A DNA stretch of 64,000 nucleotides from Pirellulales bacterium (GTDB lineage Bacteria > Planctomycetota > Planctomycetia > Pirellulales > JAICIG01): positions 62,001 to 126,000 of the forward strand of contig JAICLL010000002.1 of assembly GCA_025927475.1 (NCBI GenBank). The letters run 5' to 3'. Every line of letters starts with the position of its first letter. Positions within the stretch are counted from its first letter, which is position 1. The translations under genes were made by a program, and so were the position numbers. The notes under the pieces are model-generated. The model saw nothing but the letters and a program-made list of their open reading frames with translations. It made no database searches and was not told the DNA's origin. Below, one piece after another: positions 10,212 to 19,683 of this stretch.

Positions 10212-11240
10212 TTACCGGCTTGGCGCGTCGAAGCCGATCAGGTTGGTCGCAGCGGCGGGGCCAAGATGCTCGGCGGTCAGCACCACGGGCGGGGCCGGCA
10301 ACTGCGCTTGACCGATCGCGGCGGCCTGGGGGGTGGGTGGCGCGTTTTGCGGCGTTTGCTCCTGACAACGGAACTGATTTCGCCCGCCGTTTTTCGAGGC
10401 ATACAGCGCGGCATCGGCCCGTTCAAACAGCGACTCCCCCGTGTCGCCCGGCTGCACGATGGCCAGGCCGGCGCTGACGGTAATGGCGGTCGCCTCAGTC
10501 GTGGCGACGCCGAAGTTGGTGCGGGTGGCCTCGCTGCAAAGGCGGCTGGCGACGTCCATGGCCGAGTCGAGATCGCAATGTGGCAGCAAGACGGCGAATT
10601 CATCGCCCCCCAACCGGGCCACAAAATCCCCCTCGCGCACCAACTGCACCAGCAAGGCGCCCAGTTGCTTGATGACGCGGTCACCCGCCTGGTGGCCGTA
10701 GGTGTCGTTGATCCACTTAAAGTGGTCGAGATCGGAAAGCATCAGCACAAACGGCACTCCGTCGCGGCGATGATAGGCCAGCATCAATCGCAGCCGATCG
10801 TCGAACGCCTTGCGGTTGGCCACGCCCGACAAGGCGTCGGTGTGGGCCTCGCGGCGGGTGCGGTCGAGCTCTTCGGCCTGCTGTTCCATGCGGCAACGGG
10901 CAAACGTCAGGTCTTCTTCCATCTTCTGGTTCGAAGCCAGAATGGTCAGCACCTGGCCGAGCAAGTCTTGCCGCATGACCTCCATTTCGCCGGTGACGCG
11001 GATGTCATCGACGTGCCGGCGGACTTCGTTCATCTCGGTGTTGCGGTGGCCGACGTCGGTGCTCAGGTCTTGCACGCTTTTGAGCACGCCGACCAGCGAT
11101 TGCAGAGCGGTCTCGCGGTCTTTTTGCGCTTGCCGCTGCTGCTCGGAGTGCGTCTTGGTGCGGCCGATGTAAAAGCCGGCCAGCAGGCTGGCGACCACGC
11201 TGGCCAGCACCCAGCCTAGAATTTGCGTCAGAATTTCCAC
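10212..11240 (-). CDS. diguanylate cyclase (GGDEF), single N-terminal TM
   Basis: 'DVASRL' and intact 'ARLGGDEFAVLLPH'; TM 'ILGWVLASVVASLLAGFYIG'. Confidence 0.95.
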   Translation of the reverse strand: MEILTQILGWVLASVVASLLAGFYIGRTKTHSEQQRQAQKDRETALQSLVGVLKSVQDLSTDVGHRNTEMNEVRRHVDDIRVTGEMEVMRQDLLGQVLTILASNQKMEEDLTFARCRMEQQAEELDRTRREAHTDALSGVANRKAFDDRLRLMLAYHRRDGVPFVLMLSDLDHFKWINDTYGHQAGDRVIKQLGALLVQLVREGDFVARLGGDEFAVLLPHCDLDSAMDVASRLCSEATRTNFGVATTEATAITVSAGLAIVQPGDTGESLFERADAALYASKNGGRNQFRCQEQTPQNAPPTPQAAAIGQAQLPAPPVVLTAEHLGPAAATNLIGFDAPSR

Positions 11241-11325
11241 GGAGCCATCGCCTCGCTATCGTGCCTTTTGGCTGTTTCCCACCGGAAAATATAGGTTACC
11301 GAACCAGCGGATTGGCTCCGAATGT

Positions 11326-12021
11326 TCAGAACAACCGGCGCAACCGGTCGGTCAACGTCAGCGGCTCGCGCTTCTCGCCTTGGGCAAAACTGCGCCACTC
11401 CTGGACGGTTTTGTAGTTCTTTCCGCTGATGGCGCGCAGCGAGTCGATGGCGCGCAATTGCAGCGCCGGATTGTCGTCGTCCAAGGCCAGGCCCAAAGCG
11501 CCGATCGCTTGCGGGTCGTGCAATTCGCCCAACCCTCGGGCAGCCGCCAGCCGCACATCGAGATCTGTGTCGGTCGACAGCACTTCGGAAAGCACGCGAA
11601 CCGCCTCCGGCCCGCCACGCCGCGCCCAAGCATCGCAGCAGACCACGCGCACGTCCTGGTCTACATCGCGCAGACCGGCCTGAAGCATGCGTTCGGCGGT
11701 TTTTGTGGGAAAAGCCGCCAGCGTGCGCAGCATGTGCCCGCGGGTGATGGGTTCGCGTTCCTTGGCCAAGAACTGGGCCAGTTCGCGAGACGCCTGTTCT
11801 TGCTGCTCTGGGGGAAGCTTCGGCGCCGCCTTGGCCAGTTGGCGAATGGCTTTGATCCACTCGTCCTGCGTGACCACCTTGCGCTCGCCTTCTTTTTCTT
11901 TGGCGAACAGGCCGAACGGGTCGTACCACTTCGCGGGCTTCGACGTTGCGCAGCCGCCACCGCTGCTGGCCAGCAAACACCAGCCAATGGCCAGCACGAA
12001 TTTTGCGCGGCGCAAGTGCAT
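11326..12021 (-). CDS. HEAT-repeat lipoprotein
   Basis: internal ATG at 12021 gives 'MHLRRAKFVLAIGWCLLASSGGGCATS' lipobox, followed by HEAT-like repeats 'DVRVVCCDAWARRGGPEAVRVLSEVL'. Confidence 0.8.
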   Translation of the reverse strand: MHLRRAKFVLAIGWCLLASSGGGCATSKPAKWYDPFGLFAKEKEGERKVVTQDEWIKAIRQLAKAAPKLPPEQQEQASRELAQFLAKEREPITRGHMLRTLAAFPTKTAERMLQAGLRDVDQDVRVVCCDAWARRGGPEAVRVLSEVLSTDTDLDVRLAAARGLGELHDPQAIGALGLALDDDNPALQLRAIDSLRAISGKNYKTVQEWRSFAQGEKREPLTLTDRLRRLF

Positions 12022-12253
12022 GCCCGTGAAAATGAAAGACCCACCCCCCGGCAAGCGCGAGATATGACAGGGTGAGACTATAGCAAAGGGCGCGGCGCCG
12101 CACCAAGGCGAATTGCTAAAGGGCGAATTGCTTAAGGGCGAATTGCGTAAGGCAGGGCGCGGCGGCCCGTCGGCCACCGCTGACCCTGTATCACCGCTGA
12201 TCCTGTATCTCGCTGGTCCTGTATCCCTGCCTGCCCAAGCCGCCCGCCTTGAC

Positions 12254-12679
12254 TTACCGCGTGGGCCGCATCGAAGGCACGACGCGCTTCTGCACATCGG
12301 TCTCCAAGACGCCGAAAGCCTGTTCGTGCCGCTGCACGGTGAGCTGCAAGGCGTGCAGCATTCGCTTGGCCGTGAAGAAATTCGTCACAATCCGCTGATT
12401 CACCACCACCGGCTCGGTGGGCACGCCGAACGGCTGGGGGTTCAGGCCAAAGTCGATAATCAGCTCTTCGGGCGTGCCGGTCACGCGGCAGAAATTGGCA
12501 TACATGGCGTGCAGCTTGGAATCATCGACCTTGAGCTGCTGGGCCTGAGCTTGGGGCTGCGGCTGGGCCTGGGGACGAGCGGGCTGTCCGCCGGCTTCGC
12601 TGACGGCGGCTTCGGGGGCGTTTTCCTTTTCGGGCTTATCGCTTGCACTCGACACAGATGACTCCTTGGATTTTGCCAT
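12254..12679 (-). CDS. DUF3467 family protein
   Basis: 'YANFCRVTGTPEELIIDFGLNPQPFG...VVNQRIVTNFFTAKRMLHAL'; ATG at 12679. Confidence 0.85.
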   Translation of the reverse strand: MAKSKESSVSSASDKPEKENAPEAAVSEAGGQPARPQAQPQPQAQAQQLKVDDSKLHAMYANFCRVTGTPEELIIDFGLNPQPFGVPTEPVVVNQRIVTNFFTAKRMLHALQLTVQRHEQAFGVLETDVQKRVVPSMRPTR

Positions 12680-12873
12680 GATGGTTATTCCTCGTTTGCC
12701 CGCCGCGCCGCACGGCCCGGCGATCGTTTTCGCTAAATAAATATATACCACACTTGGGGACCGTCCGGCCAGCGCTTGCCGGCGGGAATTGGCGTTTGCA
12801 AACTTGCGAATTCCTTTTCACAATGGAATAAGCGTTCTCTGGGGAACAAGCAACTCCACACCGTCTTGCAGGC

Positions 12874-13167
12874 ATGAACCGTAATCTCTGTAAACGCGCG
12901 GCGCAGGGTTTGATCGGCGTCTGGGCCTTTTTTCGCGGCTCGCTTGCCGTCTTGGCCCTTTTGGCAACGCCCCTGGGTTGCTCACCGCCGCTGCCCAGCG
13001 CGGAAGACCTCGGGCAAATTGTCTATGAGCCTTCGTTTGTGCCCGGCGCCGACCAGCACTACACGCTGCCCTACGGGCTGGATAAAGATGCTCCGCCCGA
13101 CGCCCACGAGGCGTCGCAAACGTCTTCCGGGGCCTCGGAAGCGCCGCCGCCCGAGCTGAGTGAGTGA
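12874..13167 (+). CDS. small lipoprotein
   Basis: 97 aa, 'GSLAVLALLATPLGCSPPLPSAEDLG' lipobox. Confidence 0.7.
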   Translation: MNRNLCKRAAQGLIGVWAFFRGSLAVLALLATPLGCSPPLPSAEDLGQIVYEPSFVPGADQHYTLPYGLDKDAPPDAHEASQTSSGASEAPPPELSE

Positions 13168-13327
13168 TCCACGAGAACCACACACGGACGTCCGCCGCCG
13201 CATAACCGCTACCACCGGACAAGCCGCGTATTCCCGCGTTTTTTGATTGCTCACGGGCCGCGCCCAATTATCGTGGAATGTTGGGGCGTGCTCCCGGGCA
13301 GACAGAATCAGAAAAAAGGGGATAGCG

Positions 13328-13819
13328 ATGAAAACCTTGGGCAAGCTGGTGTTGATGGCGTCTGTGGCGGCTTTGTGGTCGGGCCAATGCTCAACGGCCA
13401 ACGCTCAGATGGGCATGGGCGGTTATGCGCTGGGCTATGGATTTCTTGGCAACGGTCCCTACAACAACCTCTACGATGCGGGACCGATCCCCTACTATTC
13501 GCTCAATCCACCGGTGTACTATAGCCAGCCGGTGCCGCGGACCTACGGTTATAGTCCGTTCGCCTATCCGCCCGGTTATCTGACTCCCGAGATCGAATGG
13601 GAGCAGCCGAAAGTGATGGTCAATCCGCACGTGCCGCAAAAAAGTTCAGCGCCGGCTCAGCGGTCCAAGCTGCTCGACCGGACGACCGCGGCGCCGAAGA
13701 GGATCGTCAATCCGTACGTCGACTTGGGACTGGCGGAGTCGGCCGCGCCGAGGGAAAAACGCCTCGCGGTCGATGCCTCATCGGGCGAATTGGTTGACAA
13801 CGTTCGGCGTCGCCAGTAG
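13328..13819 (+). CDS. secreted hypothetical protein, Tyr/Pro/Gly-rich
   Basis: ATG at 13328, signal peptide 'MKTLGKLVLMASVAALWSGQCSTANA'. Confidence 0.7.
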   Translation: MKTLGKLVLMASVAALWSGQCSTANAQMGMGGYALGYGFLGNGPYNNLYDAGPIPYYSLNPPVYYSQPVPRTYGYSPFAYPPGYLTPEIEWEQPKVMVNPHVPQKSSAPAQRSKLLDRTTAAPKRIVNPYVDLGLAESAAPREKRLAVDASSGELVDNVRRRQ

Positions 13820-13876
13820 TTTTGAAATCGTGCGGCTATCCGCCGACTGAGGTGCTCATTTCGTCCGTCGCCCGCC

Positions 13877-14656
13877 GTGCGTCCGATGTCTGAAGTACAG
13901 TCCGCCGAAGAAAGGTTCTCCGAAGAAAGGTCCTCCGAAGAGGGCGTGCTGTTGCCCGAGTACCGGGCGGTGAGCGGACCGGCTGTCGCCGGTCTGTTGT
14001 TGGGGCTGGCGGGGATCTTGGCCTTCGTTCATCCGGTGCTCTGGTCGGTCCCTTGGGCCGCGGTGGTGGTTTGCGGCATCGCGTTGCGACAGATCGCCGC
14101 GCAGTCGTCGGCCCTGGTGGGAAGGCGGGCGGCGCTGATTGGATTGGCCGTGGCTTTGATCTGCGGCATCTCCGCACCGCTCCAATTCTTCCTTTACCGT
14201 TACCAGTTGCGCGTCGATGCCGCTCGCACCGCCAACGAATGGTTCACCGCCATCCGCGAGAACCGTCCTTATGTGGCGCATCAGTTGACCATGCTGCCGG
14301 AAGCGCGCTGGTCGCTCGACGAAGCCGGACTGGTGAAGCGCTATGCCGGCGACGCCGCCGGGTTGAGATCGTATGTCGAGAAACCAACCGTGCAGTTGCT
14401 GCTGACGTTGGGCAAACAATGTCATGTTCGCTACTACGAACACGTCGGCATGCGCTCTGATCCCAGCAGCCAAAACGTGCTCGACGTCTACGCCGTGACC
14501 GTCGAGAGTCAGGGAAGACGAGTCACGTTTCTCATCCGCGTCTCGTTAATCCGAAGCTACCATCTGGCAACCAAATCGTGGCAGTGGCGGGTATCGCAGA
14601 CCGAATTTCTTCAGGCGCCGCCCGGCGAAGTGGGCGTCAATTTCGGCGGCTTTTGA
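13877..14656 (+). CDS. membrane protein, DUF4190-like
   Basis: 'AVAGLLLGLAGILAFVHPVLWSVPWAAVVVCGIALRQI..' TM pair followed by soluble domain. Confidence 0.6.
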   Translation: MRPMSEVQSAEERFSEERSSEEGVLLPEYRAVSGPAVAGLLLGLAGILAFVHPVLWSVPWAAVVVCGIALRQIAAQSSALVGRRAALIGLAVALICGISAPLQFFLYRYQLRVDAARTANEWFTAIRENRPYVAHQLTMLPEARWSLDEAGLVKRYAGDAAGLRSYVEKPTVQLLLTLGKQCHVRYYEHVGMRSDPSSQNVLDVYAVTVESQGRRVTFLIRVSLIRSYHLATKSWQWRVSQTEFLQAPPGEVGVNFGGF

Positions 14657-14851
14657 CAGCCATGGCCGCCTTTGGTCGTCTCGCACCCGGCATCTTGCGG
14701 ATGCTCACATTCTAAACGGCTGGGTCTCCGTCATGGCCTGCATTTCATCGCGGCGCTCATTGCGACCACGCTGCGGGAACGCGATCGGCATCGGCGCGAG
14801 ATGCGGCAGTTAAAGATCGAGCATCGGATGTTCCGGATTCCGCACGAGCGT

Positions 14852-14998
14852 CTAGCGCCGGTAGTTCTTTGCTTCATCGGCGGTGTTGGAGCTATACGTG
14901 CCGCCAAGCCCGCCGAAGCGCCACCAATCGCCCGGCATGACGCACCCGATAGCGCTCAGGCAGACCAGCGCGAGCAAGACAAAGAAAAACCGCCGCAT
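14852..14998 (-). CDS. short lipoprotein
   Basis: ATG at 14998: 'MRRFFFVLLALVCLSAIGCVMPGDWWRFGG', lipobox. Confidence 0.55.
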   Translation of the reverse strand: MRRFFFVLLALVCLSAIGCVMPGDWWRFGGLGGTYSSNTADEAKNYRR

Positions 14999-15101
14999 CG
15001 TCGGTGCTCCAAAGCATTGGTTAGCATGGCAAAGGGCAAAACCAATACCAATTCTCGGCGAACTGGTCAACATCCGGTTGCGCAGCGCCTTCGGCGAGGA
15101 T

Positions 15102-15605
15102 TTACTTCGCCTTCACCCTCAACGGATAAAAGCCATCAAATACCGGTCGCCCACTCACCTCCAGGATGCCGATGTGACGGAAAAGAGCGAAGTCGTTGAT
15201 ATTCGTCGAGCGATAAGGAGCGTCTTCATCGCCGTACGGCGATTGGAGAATAACTGAGATCTCAAATCCCTCCTGACGCGCGTAGGCCAAGTCGATTCGC
15301 TTGATTTCCATCCCTTGGATAATGCGCCAGGCCATTAATAGCATTTCCGCAGTCCGGCTACCGCTCAGCGCCTGGAAAAAGCCACGAACTTGTGCAGGAC
15401 GGCGGCGATATTCGGCCACGACAGCGCTTTCGGTCAAGGCGGGGGCGTCGCCGCCTAATCGCTCACGTGCCAGGCGATCGACAGCTTCCAGGGTCCGCCG
15501 CAGATGGTTCACCGCCTCCTTAGGCTGTGCATCGAGATCGAGCAGCCAGCCTCCGCCCGACTGGCGAATTGCCTCCTCCAGCGAATGAGTTTCCAATGTG
15601 TTCAT
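15102..15605 (-). CDS. hypothetical protein (second gene of a two-gene cassette)
   Basis: 167-aa ORF; start overlaps upstream stop by ATGA. Confidence 0.6.
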   Translation of the reverse strand: MNTLETHSLEEAIRQSGGGWLLDLDAQPKEAVNHLRRTLEAVDRLARERLGGDAPALTESAVVAEYRRRPAQVRGFFQALSGSRTAEMLLMAWRIIQGMEIKRIDLAYARQEGFEISVILQSPYGDEDAPYRSTNINDFALFRHIGILEVSGRPVFDGFYPLRVKAK

Positions 15606-15829
15606 GCGGCCTCCGCGAGAATGTGAAGGATGCCATCGCTCAAGCCCGACCGGACTGCGGAGACCAACTCGGCCATCGGGCCCTCGGTCGAATCCACCAC
15701 GAAAGTGAGTTGATCTTCATCAACGATGAAATGCACCATCGTGTCATATAATTCGGGCACGGCGCCTTCAGCTTGGATCTTTCGGTTGGCTGGCCGTGAA
15801 ACGCCATATCGGTTGCGACCGGATCGCAT
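15602..15829 (-). CDS. hypothetical protein (first gene of a two-gene cassette)
   Basis: ATG at 15829 'MRSGRNRYGVSRPANRKIQAEGAVPELYDTMVHFIVDEDQLTFVVD'; coupled to 15102..15605. Confidence 0.5.
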   Translation of the reverse strand: MRSGRNRYGVSRPANRKIQAEGAVPELYDTMVHFIVDEDQLTFVVDSTEGPMAELVSAVRSGLSDGILHILAEAA

Positions 15830-15932
15830 TCCAACCCTCTTTGTCGGTGTAGTGGAATATGCCTGGCAATGGCTGTACTCCAATGATTGGCGATCACGAT
15901 GTGCCAGGTAGCGGGTGCCGCGCCGCCATCCC

Positions 15933-16427
15933 TCACTTCGGCGCCAACACGCAGGTGATTCGCTTGCCTTGCTGGCCGGGGGCGGTCTCGACCTTGCTGA
16001 CGTCTTCCAAGGCCTGAATGATGTGACGCACGATCCGCTGACCCTCGTCAATGTGGGCCAGCTCGCGCCCGCGGAAGACGATCGACACTAACACCTTGTT
16101 CTTCTGCGCCAAGAACTCGCGAGCGTGGTTCACCTTCACGCCCAAGTCGTGCTCGTCGGTCTTGGGACGCACGCGGATCTCTTTGATCTTGATCTGGTGC
16201 GTTTTGTGCTTGCGCTTCTGCTGCTGATATTTGAACTTGCCAAAGTCCATGATGCGGCAGACGGGCGGGCGCTCATTGGGCGCCACTTCCACCAGGTCCA
16301 ACTCTGCTTCCCGGGCCGCGGCGATGGCCTGTTCGGTGGGCATGACGCCAAGCTGCTCGCCCGTGGCCGAAATCACGCGCACCGGCGAGATGCGAATCTG
16401 CTCGTTGACCCTCTGTGAACGTTCGAT
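15933..16427 (-). CDS. infC: translation initiation factor IF-3
   Basis: 'RVNEQIRISPVRVISATGEQLGVM...VCRIMDFGKFKYQQQKRKHKTHQIKIKEIR'; predicted ATC start at 16427 preceded by AAAGGA. Confidence 0.95.
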   Translation of the reverse strand: MERSQRVNEQIRISPVRVISATGEQLGVMPTEQAIAAAREAELDLVEVAPNERPPVCRIMDFGKFKYQQQKRKHKTHQIKIKEIRVRPKTDEHDLGVKVNHAREFLAQKNKVLVSIVFRGRELAHIDEGQRIVRHIIQALEDVSKVETAPGQQGKRITCVLAPK

Positions 16428-16450
16428 CGTCGTTTCCTTTCGTAAAAGAC

Positions 16451-18643
16451 TCAATACTGGTTTTGCTCGCTTCCACTCAGGCCGGCGCTAACAAGTTTAG
16501 CTTGTTGCCGGATGGTTTTCTTGTCGATTTCGTCACGCAGCCTACTCAGGGCGGCCTCGAAGGGCATGGCGCCCAGGTCGCCCTCCAGGCGGTCGCGCAG
16601 GCTGACTGTGCCCGCCGCCATGTCTTTCTCGCCCACCACAAACATATACGGCGTCAGCTTGAGCTGGGCATCGCGAATTTTAGCCCCCAACTTTTCCGGG
16701 CGGTAGTCGCCCGTCACGCGCAGGCCGGCTTGCTTCAGCCGCTCTTCGATTTGCCGAGCATAGCTCTCCGATTTTTCGCTGACAATCAGCACCCGCGCCT
16801 GCTCGGGCGCCAGCCAGAGCGGAAACGCCCCGGCGAAGTGCTCGATGAGCACGCCCATAAACCGTTCGAGCGAACCCAACGGCGCGCGGTGGATCATCAC
16901 CGGCGGGTGCGGCTTGTTGTCGGCCCCGATGTATTCCAAGCCGAATCGCTCGGCACTGGGCAGATTGTAATCGAGTTGCACGGTGCCCAACTGCCATTCG
17001 CGGCCGATGCAGTCGGCCACCATGAAATCCGCCTTGGGACCATAGAACGCCGCTTCGCCCCGCGTGATCTCCAGGTGCGGCAAATCCATGCTGCGGCAGA
17101 CCGCTTCGAGCGCCGCTTCGGCCCGCCGCCAGCTTTCGTCGCTGCCCACGTATTTATCGCTGGTCGGATCGCGGAAGCCCAGCCGCACGCGATAGTCGTT
17201 CAGGCCCAGCGTGCGCAGAATAGATTGCGTCATCTCCAGGCAGCCGCGGAACTCTTCGGCCACCTGCTCTTCGGTGCAAAACAGATGCGCGTCGTCCTGC
17301 GTGAAGCCGCGGACGCGCGTCAAACCGCCCAGCTCGCCCGACTGCTCGTAGCGATACACCGTGCCAAACTCGGCCAGCCGCACCGGCAGATCGCGATAGC
17401 TGCGGGGCTTCGACTTATAGATCATGATGTGGTGCGGGCAGTTCATCGGCTTGAGCAGATAACGCTCTTGCTGCCGGCTCCAGGTTTTCAGCTTGGCCAG
17501 CTTCGTCTCGATCGGTTCGGCGGCCTGATAATCGGCGTCGAAGCCGGCGATGCGGGCAGCCTCGATCAATTGCGCTTCGGCCTCGGCGGTCAGATCGTGC
17601 GTGGTCGATTGGTCTGACGTGTCGAGCTTGCGGGTGACGAAGTCGACGATTTGCCCGGCGTCATGACCAAAGATGGGCGTGAATTGCGCGTCGCGGTAAT
17701 AGGGAAAATGGCCGCTGGTCTCATACATTTCGACGCGGCCGATGTTCGGCGTGTAGACCGGCTCGTAGCCGCGGCGAAAGAGTTCTTCGCGCACAAAGCT
17801 TTCGAGCAGGCCGCGGATGACGGCGCCTTTGGGCAGCCAGAGAATCAGCCCCGGCCCGACCAGCGAACTGGTGGTGAACAATTCGAGTTGCTTGCCCAGC
17901 ACGCGGTGGTCGCGGCGCTTGGCTTCTTCGACCATCCGCAGATAGTCGTCGAGTTGTTGCTTGCTGAACCAGGCGGTGCCATAGAGGCGTTGAAGCTGTT
18001 GGCGTGAGGCGTCGCCTTTCCAATAGGCGCCGGCCACCGAGAGCAGCTTGAATTCGCCGATGGCGCCGGCGCTGGGCACGTGCGGCCCGCGGCAGAGGTC
18101 GATGAATTCGCCTTGCCGATAAAACGACAGCGTGGGCTGGTCGGCCAGCCCAGTTTCGATGTGTTCCACCTTGAGCGGTTGGTGCAGATCGCGGCAGATT
18201 TCGACCGCCTGGCCGCGCGGTTCCACAATGCGCTCAAACGGCTCGTCGGCCTGGACGATCTTGGCCATCTCGGCCTCGATATTGGCGAAGTCGTTTTCGC
18301 TGATCGGGCGGTCCAGGCCGATGTCGTAATAAAAGCCGTTTTCGGTGGTGGGACCAAAGGCCAACTGCACGCCGTCGAACAGCCGCATGACGGCCCGGGC
18401 CATCACGTGAGCGCACGAATGCCGCATCACGCCCAGGGCTTCCGGGTCTTTTTTGGTCAGCAGCCGCAGGCCGATCTCGCCTTCGCCAGGCAGTTGAAAA
18501 TCGACGCCCACCGTGCGGCCATCGACCACCGCCGCCAACGACGCCTTGGCCAGACGGCCGGAAATGCTGTTTGCCACATCGATGACCCGCACCGGTTCAT
18601 CGAATTGACGCAGGCTGCCATCGGGCAACTTGACTTTCAGCAT
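16451..18643 (-). CDS. thrS: threonyl-tRNA synthetase
   Basis: full-length 730 aa; TGS domain, '[16 protein letters not shown]', '[14 protein letters not shown]', '[18 protein letters not shown]'. Confidence 0.97.
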   Translation of the reverse strand: MLKVKLPDGSLRQFDEPVRVIDVANSISGRLAKASLAAVVDGRTVGVDFQLPGEGEIGLRLLTKKDPEALGVMRHSCAHVMARAVMRLFDGVQLAFGPTTENGFYYDIGLDRPISENDFANIEAEMAKIVQADEPFERIVEPRGQAVEICRDLHQPLKVEHIETGLADQPTLSFYRQGEFIDLCRGPHVPSAGAIGEFKLLSVAGAYWKGDASRQQLQRLYGTAWFSKQQLDDYLRMVEEAKRRDHRVLGKQLELFTTSSLVGPGLILWLPKGAVIRGLLESFVREELFRRGYEPVYTPNIGRVEMYETSGHFPYYRDAQFTPIFGHDAGQIVDFVTRKLDTSDQSTTHDLTAEAEAQLIEAARIAGFDADYQAAEPIETKLAKLKTWSRQQERYLLKPMNCPHHIMIYKSKPRSYRDLPVRLAEFGTVYRYEQSGELGGLTRVRGFTQDDAHLFCTEEQVAEEFRGCLEMTQSILRTLGLNDYRVRLGFRDPTSDKYVGSDESWRRAEAALEAVCRSMDLPHLEITRGEAAFYGPKADFMVADCIGREWQLGTVQLDYNLPSAERFGLEYIGADNKPHPPVMIHRAPLGSLERFMGVLIEHFAGAFPLWLAPEQARVLIVSEKSESYARQIEERLKQAGLRVTGDYRPEKLGAKIRDAQLKLTPYMFVVGEKDMAAGTVSLRDRLEGDLGAMPFEAALSRLRDEIDKKTIRQQAKLVSAGLSGSEQNQY

Positions 18644-18761
18644 AAGGCTTCCAGGGGTCTACGGAAACGAGCGGAACGAGGCCGTTCCGCAACCACGAAA
18701 GTATAACGGACCCGCCAATTTCGGCAAAGGGAGGCCGCTTCATCGCCATACTGACGAAAAG

Positions 18762-19541
18762 TTAAGGGCGGTTCGCGCGGCGGGCGATCATGCCAGCCAC
18801 ATACGCCGCCTTAAAACCCGCATCGATGTTCACCACGGCCACATTCGCCGCGCAACTGTTCAGCATGCTCAACAAGGCCGCGATGCCGCCGAGATTCGCG
18901 CCATAGCCCACGCTCGTCGGCACCGCGATGACCGGGCAATTGACATATCCGCCCACCACGCTGGGCAAGGCGCCTTCCATGCCGGCCACCACGATGATGG
19001 CATCGGCCCCGGCCAATTCGCCCAGCCGAGCCGGCAAGCGATGCGGCCCCGCCACGCCCACATCTTGCACCAGCGTGACCTGGGCGCCCATCCAAAGCGC
19101 CGTTTCGCGGGCCTCTTCGGCCACCGGCAGGTCACTGGTGCCGGCGGTGACGATGGCCACGTGGCCTTGAGGGGCCGTGAGCTTGGCTGGGCCGCCCGCC
19201 AGCGGAATGCGGAACGTCCTGCCAACCGGATTGTAAACGCCAGCGGGGAACGACACCGCCAATTGCGACGCTTGCTCCGTCGAGATGCGAGTGGCCAGCA
19301 CATCGACGCCGGCGGCAATCAGGGCCTGAAAAATGCGCTGGAGCGCTTCGACCGATTTTCCTTGTCCGAAGACCACTTCCGGGTATCCACACCGCCGCGC
19401 GCGATCGAGATCGACCTGGGCCACGCCCACATCGGCGATGGGACGATGCGCGAGCCGTTGGGTGAAATCATCGACAGACAAGTCGCCGCGCAGCAAGCGT
19501 TCGGCCAGGTTGCGAAGATCGTTGGGTTCCATGTCACCCAT
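18762..19541 (-). CDS. larB: LarB, nickel-pincer cofactor biosynthesis (NaAD carboxylase/hydrolase; AIR-carboxylase-like)
   Basis: 'YPEVVFGQGKSVEAL', 'TAGTSDLPVAEEARETA', 'GMEGALPSVVGGYVNCPVIAVPTSVGYGANLGGIAALLSMLNSCAANVAVVNIDAGFKAA'; likely start ATG 19541. Confidence 0.93.
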   Translation of the reverse strand: MGDMEPNDLRNLAERLLRGDLSVDDFTQRLAHRPIADVGVAQVDLDRARRCGYPEVVFGQGKSVEALQRIFQALIAAGVDVLATRISTEQASQLAVSFPAGVYNPVGRTFRIPLAGGPAKLTAPQGHVAIVTAGTSDLPVAEEARETALWMGAQVTLVQDVGVAGPHRLPARLGELAGADAIIVVAGMEGALPSVVGGYVNCPVIAVPTSVGYGANLGGIAALLSMLNSCAANVAVVNIDAGFKAAYVAGMIARRANRP

Positions 19542-19683
19542 GCTACTCGCCCAGCGAAGGTCTTTGAAGGACGAGAAAAGGCGGTCACGGTGTGATATGC
19601 TCAAAGCGGACATTAACGATTTCGCAATCAACCGGGGCATCGCCAAGGCTCTGCCCCAGCCACCACGGCGGCTATTGATCCTT

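Noticed and set aside
9770-10212. Possible transposase remnant near repeats
   Set aside because: No DDE or HUH-type motif could be read in any frame.
9819-11219. 466-aa ORF opposite the GGDEF gene
   Set aside because: Shadow of the diguanylate cyclase; GGDEF frame has intact motifs.
16415-17617. 400-aa ORF opposite thrS
   Set aside because: Shadow ORF; thrS is unambiguous on the other strand.
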